A stretch of 30,970 bases of DNA from CAZGHF01 sp964525595 (GCA_964525595.1 CAZGHF010000009.1:1-30970); one strand, 5' to 3'; positions 13,673-21,193 are shown, numbered from the stretch's first letter. Numbers and translations: made by a program. The notes: generated by a model from the letters alone, not told the origin.

Positions 13673-16169
13673 TTACTTTAAAGAACCGAAACTGGAGTTT
13701 ACAAAAGCGGGTGAATTTCTCACTCGGCTTGCCGCCTACTCCGCATACATCGGTCTTACCGCCGCCACGATTCTCCTTTTTTTCTCCGATTTGCATTTCC
13801 TGAGGTGGTTTGCGGTTTTAATCACTCTATTTTTAATTGACCGGGTTCTCCATTTTGGTGAGGCCGAGAAGACTATTCATGAATTGTCGGACAAAGCCGG
13901 AGAAGAGGACCGGATTAATTTAGCCGAGGCAGTGACCCCAGCCGCTTACAAAATTTTAAATCATGCTTTTCGGAAATCACTCATTGTTTGTCAGAATTTT
14001 CACCTTCTTGTTTTCAAGGAGCTTGTTATGCGGCGCGACGTAAGAGAGGCCCTGCGGCGCCTGAGTGTTTCGCCCGGTGAGTGTCTTGATAAGGTTGAAG
14101 AGTATCTTGAAGAGACTGAGAAATACAGTCGAGAGGAGCTTCAGAAAATGATTGAGAAGCTTGTGATAGAAGCTTACGAGAACGCAAAAAGAACCGGCGA
14201 GAACTTCATTGAGCCGCGTAATATTTTTGTGACCCTTCGCTCGGTTGGGGATAAAAAAATCGGTAAACTTTTCGAACTTTTCAATATTAGCGAAAGAGAT
14301 CTTGAAGAAGCGGTAATTTTCGGGAGATACAGGAAACTTTTTGCTCGTATCCATCGCCTTCCCGCAGTTTTAGGCGGTTTTACTCACCGACCCCAATTTT
14401 TAAGGAAGAGAGTCATAAATCGTGCCTGGACTTCCCGGCCGACACCGATGCTTGACGATTTTAGCACCGACCTTACCGCTCTTGCTCGGGCTGAGAAGAT
14501 AGGATTTCTGGTCGGACATAATAAAGAACTTGATTCGATGCTCGATGTTATCTCCCGACCGGGCAAGCCGAATGTTCTTCTGGTCGGAGAAGCAGGTGTT
14601 GGAAAATCAACCATGATTCACCACCTTGCTTTTCGGATGATTAAAGACAAAGTGCCGCCGGTTCTTTTTGATAAACGCCTTATTTCTCTTGAGTTGGGAA
14701 ATTTGATAGCCAATGCGCCAACCGAAATATTGGCTGCCCGGCTTAAAAAAATAACGGAGGAAATAATTCTCGCCGGTAATATCGTTCTTTTCATTCCCAA
14801 TATTCATGATTTATTCCGGACAGCCGAAAAAGAAACTCTAAATGCAATAGACGTTCTTCTGCCGGTCGTGAAAAACGCCGAGATTCCTTTGATTGGCGAA
14901 AGTTACCCAAGGGAGTTTAAGCGCTACATTGAGCCGCGTTCAGATTTTTTAAGCCAGTTTGAAGTTGTTGAGGTAGGCGAGATAACTAAAGAGGAGGCAC
15001 TCAGGTTTCTTATCTACATGAGTCTTATTTTGGAAAGAGAGTTTAAGGTTTTCATTACTTTTAGGGCGGTCGATAAGGCGGTGGACCTTGCAAACCGATA
15101 TTTTAGAAAAAAACCTCTCCCAGGTTCGGCGGTTGATCTCTTAAAACAGGCCCTTGCCAGGGGCGCCGAGCAAAAACTAAGAGTCTTGGAAGAAAATCTT
15201 GTTGTGGAAGTGGCTGAAGAACAGAGCAAAATACCGATAGAAAAAGCCGGGGAGGAGGAAACGGCGAAACTTTTGGATTTGGAAAACATTATTCACAAAA
15301 GACTTGTTAACCAGGATACGGCGGTCCGAGCCGTCTCCCGCGCTCTTAGGGAGTATAGGAGCGGTCTTTCCCGCCGGGGCGGACCGATAGCCGTTTTCCT
15401 TTTTGTAGGCCCAACCGGTGTTGGTAAAACCGAACTTGCAAAAATTCTCACCGCTACCATGTTCGGTTCGAAAGAATTGATTGAGCGCTTTGACATGTCC
15501 GAGTATCAGGACAAAATGAGCGTTTACCGTCTCATTGGCAACCCAGACGGTTCCCGGACCGGAACCCTGACCGATGCAATTCTCAAAAGACCTTACAGTA
15601 TGATTTTACTGGATGAGTTTGAAAAGTCTCACCCGGATGTTCTAAACATCTTCCTCCAGGTTTTCGACGATGGCCGATTAACCGATAGTTTAGGCCGGAC
15701 CGTGAATTTCGAGAACACCATTATCATTGCTACGTCGAACGCCCACTCCAACTTTATTAAGGATGAAGTTGAGAAAGGAAAATCAATTAGTGAAATCAGC
15801 GAGGAATTGAAGAAAAAATTGACTGAGTATTTCCGACCCGAACTTTTGAATCGTTTCTCCGACATAATTGTTTTCAGGAATCTCACGGTTGAGGAAATTT
15901 ATGTGATTGCCGGCATTTTAATTAAGGAGGTGGCGGAGCTCTTGAGAGAGACTCACGGTATTGAGCTTAAAATTGACGAGGCTGCAACGAAGCGTATTGC
16001 CAAACTCGGCTTTAGTCCGGTCTATGGCGCAAGGCCGTTGCGCCGGGTTATCTCAAAAAAAATAAAAAGCCCCCTAGCCGAGAAAATTCTTAAGAAAGAA
16101 ATAGCCCGGGGCAATGAAATATTAGTTACCCTTAGAAAGGATCGTTTTGAATTTAAGCTGACTTCATAA
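13656..16169 (+). CDS. Membrane-anchored ClpC/ClpB-like double AAA+ protein with degenerate first ATPase
   Basis: 837 aa. Residues ~26-43 and ~46-64 form a two-helix membrane hairpin, followed by a diverged Clp-N-like helical region. The first AAA+ domain has Walker A GEAGVGKST (near residue 310), but the Walker B acidic pair is replaced (LFIPNIHDLF), the RR finger region reads LSQFE, and the KYRG pore loop is absent. The second AAA+ domain has Walker A GPTGVGKTE (near 585), Walker B LLDEFEKSHPD, sensor 1 ATSNA, the arginine finger in FRPELLNRF and sensor 2 GARPLRRVI. The usual GYVGY pore loop is replaced by DGSRTGT, and no VGF/LGF ClpP-docking loop is seen. It is therefore an ATPase, but probably not a standard protein-unfolding ClpC. 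The ATG at 13656 overlaps the GIY-YIG stop. Confidence 0.85.
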   Translation: MTSNGVYFKEPKLEFTKAGEFLTRLAAYSAYIGLTAATILLFFSDLHFLRWFAVLITLFLIDRVLHFGEAEKTIHELSDKAGEEDRINLAEAVTPAAYKILNHAFRKSLIVCQNFHLLVFKELVMRRDVREALRRLSVSPGECLDKVEEYLEETEKYSREELQKMIEKLVIEAYENAKRTGENFIEPRNIFVTLRSVGDKKIGKLFELFNISERDLEEAVIFGRYRKLFARIHRLPAVLGGFTHRPQFLRKRVINRAWTSRPTPMLDDFSTDLTALARAEKIGFLVGHNKELDSMLDVISRPGKPNVLLVGEAGVGKSTMIHHLAFRMIKDKVPPVLFDKRLISLELGNLIANAPTEILAARLKKITEEIILAGNIVLFIPNIHDLFRTAEKETLNAIDVLLPVVKNAEIPLIGESYPREFKRYIEPRSDFLSQFEVVEVGEITKEEALRFLIYMSLILEREFKVFITFRAVDKAVDLANRYFRKKPLPGSAVDLLKQALARGAEQKLRVLEENLVVEVAEEQSKIPIEKAGEEETAKLLDLENIIHKRLVNQDTAVRAVSRALREYRSGLSRRGGPIAVFLFVGPTGVGKTELAKILTATMFGSKELIERFDMSEYQDKMSVYRLIGNPDGSRTGTLTDAILKRPYSMILLDEFEKSHPDVLNIFLQVFDDGRLTDSLGRTVNFENTIIIATSNAHSNFIKDEVEKGKSISEISEELKKKLTEYFRPELLNRFSDIIVFRNLTVEEIYVIAGILIKEVAELLRETHGIELKIDEAATKRIAKLGFSPVYGARPLRRVISKKIKSPLAEKILKKEIARGNEILVTLRKDRFEFKLTS

Positions 16170-16173
16170 TTTC

Positions 16174-16833
16174 ATGAAAGCTAAAATTTGGTCAGGCCTC
16201 CGTATAAACAAAATCGTCCGTTATTTTATTATCTCAGACCTCTTTTTCGTAGGTGGCTGGGGACTTATAAATCCGATTCTCGCAATTTTTATTGTGGACG
16301 AGATAGCCGGGGCAACGCTCACAACCGTCGGTTTGGCCGCAGCTGTTTACTGGATTTTAAAAGCCGTGTTTCAGATACCTATTGGTCTCTACCTTGATAG
16401 AAATAAGGGTGAGAAGGATGATTTTTATACCCTCGTTTTAGGTTTATTTCTGGCTTCGGTTACGGCTTTTCTCTTTGTTTTTATTGATAGGATTTGGCAA
16501 CTATTCGTTCTTCAAGCTTTTCATGCTATTGCTTTCGCTTTTTACACTCCGGCTTGGAATGCGATTTTCACCCGTCACCTTGATAAGAATCGCTATGCTT
16601 TTGACTGGTCGCTTGATAGTGCCATCGTTGCCTTTGCGGCGGGCCTCTCCGGTGCCATCAGCGGCTTGGTTGCCGGAACCTACGGTTTTGACGTTGTCTT
16701 CCTCGCCGCCGCCGTCCTGACCATGATCGCCGCCGTTGTAATTTTTTCACTGCCGGACATAGTTTTGCCTAAACCCCCGTCGGGTACACCTCTTCCTCCC
16801 AAAGACCACAGACCGCATGTTTTCGGCAACTAA
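16174..16833 (+). CDS. Half-length MFS transporter-like membrane protein
   Basis: 219 aa with about six predicted transmembrane helices, equivalent to the N-terminal half of a 12-helix major facilitator transporter. The first helix pair (FIISDLFFVGGWGLINPILAIFIVDEI) and the loop between helices 2 and 3 (IPIGLYLDRNKG, a version of the MFS G-x-x-x-D-R motif) are recognisable. The C-terminus ends in a Pro-rich hydrophilic tail (PKPPSGTPLPPKD), and no second half follows, so it is a short form rather than an obvious frameshift. It starts 4 nt after the ClpC-like gene and overlaps polX by 17 bp. It may work as a homodimer; the substrate is unknown. Confidence 0.75.
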   Translation: MKAKIWSGLRINKIVRYFIISDLFFVGGWGLINPILAIFIVDEIAGATLTTVGLAAAVYWILKAVFQIPIGLYLDRNKGEKDDFYTLVLGLFLASVTAFLFVFIDRIWQLFVLQAFHAIAFAFYTPAWNAIFTRHLDKNRYAFDWSLDSAIVAFAAGLSGAISGLVAGTYGFDVVFLAAAVLTMIAAVVIFSLPDIVLPKPPSGTPLPPKDHRPHVFGN

Positions 16834-18568
16834 CCAAGAGGTCGCGAAAATTTTAAAAGAAATAGCTGCTTTTTTGGAAGCTGAAGGGGTAGCTTTTAAG
16901 CCACAGGCGTTTGAGAGGGCAGCTCTTGCTATTGAGATGGCAAGCGAAGAACTTGCTGAACTTTATAAAAGAGATGGCTTGAAAAGTCTTGGTAAGATTC
17001 CCGGCGTCGGCCGCGGGATTGCCGAAAGAATTGAGGAGCTCTTTTTACACGGGCGTATTAAGGACTACGAAAAGCTTAAGAGAAAATACCCGATTAAGAT
17101 GGAGGAGATCACTTCTGTTGAAGGGGTGGGTCCGAAAACAGCAATAAAGCTTTACAAAAAACTAAAGACAAGATCGATTGCCGAACTTGAACGGGCGGCA
17201 AAGGCGGGGAAGATAGGAAAATTGCCGGGGTTTGGCGAGAAATCGGAAAAGAAGATTTTGAAAGGCATTGAGTTTTTGAAGAAATCCGGCGGCCGGGAAA
17301 TTTTGGGTTTTATTCTGCCTGCAGTAAGGGAAGTTGAAAACAGTTTGAAATCTTTAAAAGAAATAAAGAAACTGACTGTTTGCGGTTCGATTCGCCGGAT
17401 GAAGGAAACAATTGGTGATATTGACATTCTGGCGGTTTCCGAGAAACCGCGTGTCGTTATGGACTATTTCGCGAGCTTACCCGAAGTTCAACATGTTTAC
17501 TCGAAAGGCGAGACGAAGACAATGGTGCGTTTAAATCCGGCAACCGCCGGAGGGCTGGATGCTGATTTAAGAGTAGTAAAGCCTTCATCGTATGGTGCAG
17601 CAGTCCAATATTTCACCGGCAGCAAAGAACACAATATTGCTCTTAGAGAAATAGCAGCGAGGAAGGGATACAAACTTAATGAATATGGACTCTTCAAAGG
17701 CAAGAAAATTATAGCTGGCGAAGACGAAAAAGACGTTTATGAAAAACTGGGGTTGAGTTGGATACCGCCCGAGCTTCGGACGAACTCTGGCGAAATTGAA
17801 GCGGCTCAAAAGGGTAAATTGCCTAAACTTATAGAGTACGGTTCGCTCCGCGGCGACCTTCAGATTCAAACTAACTGGACCGACGGCAAGAATTCCATAG
17901 AAGAAATGGCTCTCGCAGCAATGGAGATTGGCCTGGAATACATCGCAATAACCGATCACACCAAGCGTCTGGCGATGACAGGGGGTCTCGACGAGAAAAA
18001 AATAATCAAACAGTGGAAAGAAATAGACGGACTTAATTCAAAGCTCAAAACTCAAAATTCAAAATTCCGGATATTGAAGAGCACGGAGTGTGACATTTTG
18101 AAAGATGGCTCGCTCGACCTACCTGATAAAGTTCTCTCTCGTCTTGATGTGGTTGGCGTTGCCGTTCACTCCCATTTTAATTTGAGTCGTAAGGAACAAA
18201 CTGAAAGAATTAAAAAAGCCATCTCAAACAAAAACGTTCATATTCTCTTCCATCCGACTGGCCGGATAATTAACCGGCGTAGAGCTTATGAGGTTGATAT
18301 GGACGAGATTATTAAGACTGCGAAGAATACCGGAACGATTTTGGAAATAGATGCCTATCCTGACCGGCTGGACCTAAAAAACGAGCATGTAAGAAAGTGC
18401 ACAACAACAGGTATTAAGATGTCCATTAGTTCCGATGCCCATTCAACTGCTCATCTTCAGTACCTGGATTTCGGGGTTGCCGAGGCAAGACGGGGCTGGG
18501 CAAAAAAGAGCGATATTATAAATGTCTGGTCATTAGATAAGATGAGAAAGTTTTTGAAAAAAAGATAA
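16817..18568 (+). CDS. polX: Family X DNA polymerase / PHP-domain protein PolX
   Basis: 583-aa DNA repair polymerase. Helix-hairpin-helix motifs (IPGVGRGIAERIEEL, VEGVGPKTAIKLYK and a third, LPGFGEKSEKKIL) precede the pol-beta palm with GSIRR, GDIDIL (two catalytic Asp) and LDADLRVV (third Asp). The C-terminal PHP domain has ITDHTKRLAMTGG, VHSHFNLS, FHPTGR, EIDAYPDRLDL and SSDAH. The first PHP motif reads GDLQIQTNWTDG, where family members usually have His in the second position of the pair (QxH or HxH), so 3'-5' exonuclease activity may be weak. A four-unit heptanucleotide repeat is embedded at 18037-18064. It overlaps the MFS gene by 17 bp. Confidence 0.93.
   Translation: MFSATNQEVAKILKEIAAFLEAEGVAFKPQAFERAALAIEMASEELAELYKRDGLKSLGKIPGVGRGIAERIEELFLHGRIKDYEKLKRKYPIKMEEITSVEGVGPKTAIKLYKKLKTRSIAELERAAKAGKIGKLPGFGEKSEKKILKGIEFLKKSGGREILGFILPAVREVENSLKSLKEIKKLTVCGSIRRMKETIGDIDILAVSEKPRVVMDYFASLPEVQHVYSKGETKTMVRLNPATAGGLDADLRVVKPSSYGAAVQYFTGSKEHNIALREIAARKGYKLNEYGLFKGKKIIAGEDEKDVYEKLGLSWIPPELRTNSGEIEAAQKGKLPKLIEYGSLRGDLQIQTNWTDGKNSIEEMALAAMEIGLEYIAITDHTKRLAMTGGLDEKKIIKQWKEIDGLNSKLKTQNSKFRILKSTECDILKDGSLDLPDKVLSRLDVVGVAVHSHFNLSRKEQTERIKKAISNKNVHILFHPTGRIINRRRAYEVDMDEIIKTAKNTGTILEIDAYPDRLDLKNEHVRKCTTTGIKMSISSDAHSTAHLQYLDFGVAEARRGWAKKSDIINVWSLDKMRKFLKKR
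18037..18064 (+). repeat. Four tandem 7-bp units (YTCAAAR) inside polX
   Basis: The units are TTCAAAG, CTCAAAA, CTCAAAA and TTCAAAA. They encode the short Lys/Gln/Ser linker (KLKTQNSKF) in the PHP domain, between LN and RILKSTE, where other PolX proteins have a shorter loop. Confidence 0.75.
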
Positions 18569-18583
18569 ATATAAGCGGCATGA

Positions 18584-18589
18584 TATAAT
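18584..18589 (+). promoter_or_regulatory. -10 box of the NUDIX gene
   Basis: TATAAT ends 8 nt before the ATG at 18598 but only 2 nt before an upstream in-frame ATG at 18592. With the spacing seen at other genes here, this points to 18598 as the real start. Confidence 0.5.
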
Positions 18590-18597
18590 TAATGCCC

Positions 18598-19059
18598 ATG
18601 AAGGAGCTTTCAGCCGGGATAATAATTTACAGGCGGACCAAGGAGGGTCCAAAATTTTTACTTCTTTACCACGGCGGCCGGTATTGGAATTTTCCCAAAG
18701 GAAAAATTGATGATTCCTCCGGCAAGGAAACGACTTTTAAAGCAGCTGTGAGAGAAGTAAAAGAAGAAACAGGTCTTTTGTCCCGTGACCTGCGTTTCAA
18801 TAACCGGTTTAAGAGTTACGACAAATACGTTTTCACCCAAAAAGGCAAAAAGATTTTTAAAACGGTTGTTTATTATCTTGCCGAGACGAAAAAACGGGAG
18901 ATAAAGATTTCAAAAGAGCATTCTGGCTTTGGCTGGTTTTTATATAAAGATGCTTTAAGAATGCTTCTCTACAGCAATCTTAAAAACAATATTAGAAAAG
19001 TTTATGAAAAAATTCAGAGAAAAGGTGTGCGCCGCCGCGAGAAGAATTCCTCACGGTAA
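18598..19059 (+). CDS. NUDIX hydrolase
   Basis: A 153-aa pyrophosphohydrolase of the Nudix superfamily, close in style to diadenosine polyphosphate hydrolases (MKELSAGIIIYRR, LLLYHGGRYWNFPKGK). The Nudix box is AAVREVKEETG preceded by FPKGK. There is a 3-residue insertion (DDSSGKE) between the box glycine and the first glutamate compared with the Gx5E consensus. The catalytic REVxEE core is intact. Possible roles are cleaning the nucleotide pool or cleaving Ap4A. The last 56 bp overlap the start of the next gene, so the two are translationally linked. Confidence 0.87.
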   Translation: MKELSAGIIIYRRTKEGPKFLLLYHGGRYWNFPKGKIDDSSGKETTFKAAVREVKEETGLLSRDLRFNNRFKSYDKYVFTQKGKKIFKTVVYYLAETKKREIKISKEHSGFGWFLYKDALRMLLYSNLKNNIRKVYEKIQRKGVRRREKNSSR

Positions 19060-19303
19060 GGTTTCCACTTACGCTGCGATTGCCCGGGCAATCGGCTCGC
19101 CCCGGGCTTACCGGGCGGTTGGGAATACTTTGAATAAAAATCCCTATGCCCCTAAAATTCCCTGTCACCGTGTTGTTCGTTCTAATGGTCGGGTAGGCGG
19201 TTTTGCCGGTGGCTCGAGAAGAAAAACAAACCTCCTTAAAAAGGAGGGGGTGGAAATAAAGGGAGGTAAAATAGACCTAGAAACCTTTGGCGTCAGCTTT
19301 TGA
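19004..19303 (+). CDS. Methylated-DNA-protein cysteine methyltransferase (MGMT/Ogt C-terminal domain)
   Basis: A 99-aa protein equal to the DNA-binding and active-site domain of O6-alkylguanine-DNA alkyltransferases. It shows IPHGKVSTYAAIARAIG, the arginine-finger region PRAYRAVGNTLNKNP, the reactive-cysteine motif IPCHRVV and GGFAGG. The N-terminal domain of Ada/Ogt is absent, as in many single-domain forms. Because the reactive Cys is present, this is an alkyltransferase rather than a Trp-type ATL protein. It repairs O6-methylguanine by self-alkylation. It starts inside the NUDIX gene, 56 bp before its stop, and ends 11 bp into the convergent rplT. Confidence 0.9.
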   Translation: MKKFREKVCAAARRIPHGKVSTYAAIARAIGSPRAYRAVGNTLNKNPYAPKIPCHRVVRSNGRVGGFAGGSRRKTNLLKKEGVEIKGGKIDLETFGVSF

Positions 19304-19640
19304 CGAAATCGACAATTTTTTTGAACGTTTCCGGGTGGTCTTTTGCGAGGTTTGAGAGTATTTTACGGTCAATTGTAACACCTTTCTTTTTAAGGGCGTT
19401 TATGAATTCGCTGTACTTCAAACCTTCCTGTCTCGCGGCGGCATTTATTCGGGTGTTCCAGAGGGCGCGGTAAACGCGTTTTTTCTCTTTTCGGCCACGG
19501 AAGGCATGAGTCCAGGCGTGAAGAAGAGCTTCCTTGGCTGCTCGTTCTTTGGATTTTCGTCCCCAGCGAAAACCTTTAGTATACTTCAGGATCCTCCCTC
19601 TTTTTTTACGAGCTGTTTTTCCGCGTTTTACTCTGGTCAT
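19293..19640 (-). CDS. rplT: 50S ribosomal protein L20
   Basis: 23S rRNA-binding assembly protein of the large subunit. The 115-aa, Lys/Arg-rich sequence begins MTRVKRGKTARKKRGRILKY and has the conserved GFRWGRKSKERAAKEALLHAW and RNAR-type region (WNTRINAAARQ). Length is normal. It is the last gene of infC-rpmI-rplT, 6 nt after rpmI. In other bacteria L20 represses this operon; no leader structure can be judged here because a gap lies close upstream of infC. Confidence 0.97.
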   Translation of the reverse strand: MTRVKRGKTARKKRGRILKYTKGFRWGRKSKERAAKEALLHAWTHAFRGRKEKKRVYRALWNTRINAAARQEGLKYSEFINALKKKGVTIDRKILSNLAKDHPETFKKIVDFVKS

Positions 19641-19646
19641 AATGAG

Positions 19647-19820
19647 TTATAGGAGTTCTTTAATCGTTTTTGTAGGAATGTTCAACCCCCGCTTTTTCCT
19701 CTTTCTTAAAATTTGGACGCGGCTTTTATTGGCTCGGGAATGTCCCAAACCCATTGCCCGGCGCTTGATTTTACCGGTCTTCGTCATTTTTATTCTCTTC
19801 GTTACGAATTTTTTGCCCAT
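19647..19820 (-). CDS. rpmI: 50S ribosomal protein L35
   Basis: A 57-aa highly basic protein. The TKTGKIKRRAMGLGHSRANK core, starting at residue 13, matches the L35 pattern (KxTGxGKIKRRxxxxxH). The N-terminus MGKKFVTKRIKM fits the usual extended strand. The start is the ATG at 19818-19820. Located between infC and rplT exactly as in other bacteria, which confirms the assignment. The infC stop lies 91 nt upstream. Confidence 0.92.
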   Translation of the reverse strand: MGKKFVTKRIKMTKTGKIKRRAMGLGHSRANKSRVQILRKRKKRGLNIPTKTIKELL

Positions 19821-19911
19821 GTTGTCTGAATTTTCGAGTGAAGCTCCATGCGCAGCGAAGAGAATTTAGCTGCAACATTGAGCATCGACCCGGGATTTTT
19901 CAACCAAACCT

Positions 19912-20424
19912 TTATTTTTTATCTATTTGCATTACAAAACCTCTTCCGCCTCTCTTCGTCTCCATTGTTACCTTATAGGGAACCGTTATCAATTTTAGGA
20001 AGTTGTCCAGTTTTTCCAGCCCCCATTTTTTATTACCTCTCTCCCGGCCTCTCAAAAAGAGATTTAATTCTACTTTATGACCCTCCTCAAGAAATTCGTT
20101 GGTTTTTTTCACCTTAACCTGGAGATCGTTTAAGGCGGCACGGGGAGTAATCCTTATATGTTTTAGTTCCTTGCGTTTTTCTCCCAGCCTTTGTTTTTTT
20201 TCTTCTTTCTTTTTCTGATAGCGGAACTTGTCAAAACTGATTATTCTTGCGACCGGGGGGTTGGCGTGAGGGGCGACTTCAATAAGGTCAAGCTCTTTTT
20301 CTCCGGCGATGCGGAGAGCTTCTTCAGTTTTTAGAATACCGAGACTTTCTTCTTTCTCGTCAATGACCCTCAGCTCCTTCGCGGTTATTTCTTTGTTTGT
20401 TCTGTAATTTATAAGAATCAGCAT
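19912..20424 (-). CDS. infC: Translation initiation factor IF-3
   Basis: 170-aa factor that binds the 30S subunit and proofreads the start codon. The N-terminal domain begins INYRTNKEITAKELRVIDEK with EESLGI, followed by EALRIAGEKELDLIEVAPHANPPVARI and the lysine-rich linker. The C-terminal domain has HIRITPRAALNDLQVKVKK, FLRGRE and a GRGFVMQIDKK tail. The proposed start is the ATG at 20422-20424. It is preceded by an in-frame ATT and the scaffold gap begins 25 nt upstream, so a slightly longer N-terminus cannot be excluded. Confidence 0.95.
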   Translation of the reverse strand: MLILINYRTNKEITAKELRVIDEKEESLGILKTEEALRIAGEKELDLIEVAPHANPPVARIISFDKFRYQKKKEEKKQRLGEKRKELKHIRITPRAALNDLQVKVKKTNEFLEEGHKVELNLFLRGRERGNKKWGLEKLDNFLKLITVPYKVTMETKRGGRGFVMQIDKK

Positions 20425-20449
20425 AATCTTTTTCTGGTGATATTGCAAG

Positions 20450-20549
20450 NNNNNNNNNNNNNNNNNNNNNNNNNNNNNNNNNNNNNNNNNNNNNNNNNNN
20501 NNNNNNNNNNNNNNNNNNNNNNNNNNNNNNNNNNNNNNNNNNNNNNNNN
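20450..20549. other. Scaffold gap (100 N)
   Basis: Exactly 100 N bases, a conventional gap of unknown true size. The bases GCAAG occur on both edges. Adjacency of infC and yggT is therefore a scaffolding inference. Confidence 0.98.
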
Positions 20550-20618
20550 GCAAGAGTTACCACTCTTGTTATACTATTAGCCATCATTACAAATTATGGT
20601 TTTTTTCCGAAACAGCCG

Positions 20619-20927
20619 GTGATAAAATTTGCAAAGTACATTCTTAGGTTTCTTGAACTCTTTTTAGGTTTGCGGTTTATTCTTCGCCTTCTTGATGCAA
20701 ACCCCTTAACGCCAATTGTTAATCTTCTCTACATTATCACCGACGCAATTATCCTCCCCTTCCGGGGGATATTTTCGGATATAGAACTCCGGAGCGGGGG
20801 CACTTTTGATATAGTTGTTATAACTTCAATGATTGGCTACGTTGTAATATTTTATTTGTTGGTGGGGCTGTTCCATGTGATTTTCAAGGATAAAAAGCAG
20901 GAGGGGGTGGAAAACATCGGAATTTAA
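20619..20927 (+). CDS. YggT family membrane protein
   Basis: A 102-aa inner-membrane protein with an N-terminal helix (YILRFLELFLGLRFILRLL) and a second hydrophobic region (TFDIVVITSMIGYVVIFYLLVGLFHVI). Between them is the YggT-type segment NPLTPIVNLLYIITDAIILPFRGIF. YggT proteins are linked with division or osmotic-stress functions, but their mechanism is unknown. The start is a GTG at 20619, the first in-frame start giving the complete N-terminal helix. The scaffold gap lies 69 bp upstream. A long inverted repeat begins 2 nt after the stop. Confidence 0.8.
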   Translation: MIKFAKYILRFLELFLGLRFILRLLDANPLTPIVNLLYIITDAIILPFRGIFSDIELRSGGTFDIVVITSMIGYVVIFYLLVGLFHVIFKDKKQEGVENIGI

Positions 20928-20928
20928 T

Positions 20929-21062
20929 CCCTCACCCTTTCTCAATAAGAATCTCGCATAGATGCGGATTCGGGAATGACGAAAACCGAAGACAGTTTCT
21001 TGTTTTTAAAATCTGTTCTCTTTTCAGGTTTACCCTGAGAAGCAATCGAGAAAGGGTGAGGG
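20929..21062. repeat. 134-bp element closed by a perfect 15-bp inverted repeat with internal hairpins
   Basis: CCCTCACCCTTTCTC (20929-20943) is the exact reverse complement of 21048-21062. Inside are a GAATC-T-CGCAT / ATGCG-GATTC hairpin (20949-20971), a weaker GAAGACAG/CTGTTCTC pairing and a TCAGG-TTTAC-CCTGA hairpin. The whole could fold as a multi-branched RNA or be a MITE-like insertion. No ORF of note lies inside. It fills most of the stretch between yggT and the RNA candidate at 21064-21193. Confidence 0.65.
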
Positions 21063-21063
21063 G

Positions 21064-21108
21064 AAACAAAAAACGCCCCCGGAAGCAAACAAGTTGCCCG
21101 GGAGGCGT
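21064..21108 (-). terminator. Rho-independent terminator (minus strand)
   Basis: ACGCC and CCCGG (21073-21082) pair with CCGGG and GGCGT (21098-21108) with one bulged base, plus an inner GCAA/TTGC stem. On the minus strand the U-tract TTTTTGTTT follows directly. Confidence 0.75.
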
Positions 21109-21193
21109 GTGCGGGCGGCATTTCGCCGCTAGAGATGATGTAGCGGGGCATGGGAAACCCCTACTGGTAAGATATATTCGTTTGTGATGATCT
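21064..21193 (-). ncRNA. Candidate ~130-nt structured small RNA
   Basis: On the minus strand, TATAAT (21200-21205) would start transcription near 21193. The RNA would contain a GTAG-GGG/CCC-G-CTAC hairpin (21140-21164), a GCGGC-GAAAT-GCCGC hairpin (21115-21129) and a terminator hairpin (21073-21108) followed by TTTTTGTTT. The open frame that crosses the region runs straight through the terminator and is probably not translated. No match to SRP RNA, 6S RNA or RNase P RNA is recognised. Confidence 0.45.

Noticed and set aside
20942..21151. 69-aa minus-strand frame starting MPRYIISSGEMPP
   Set aside because: It runs through a strong intrinsic terminator and then through the inverted-repeat element; composition is not protein-like. 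The region is better explained as a structured RNA and a repeat.
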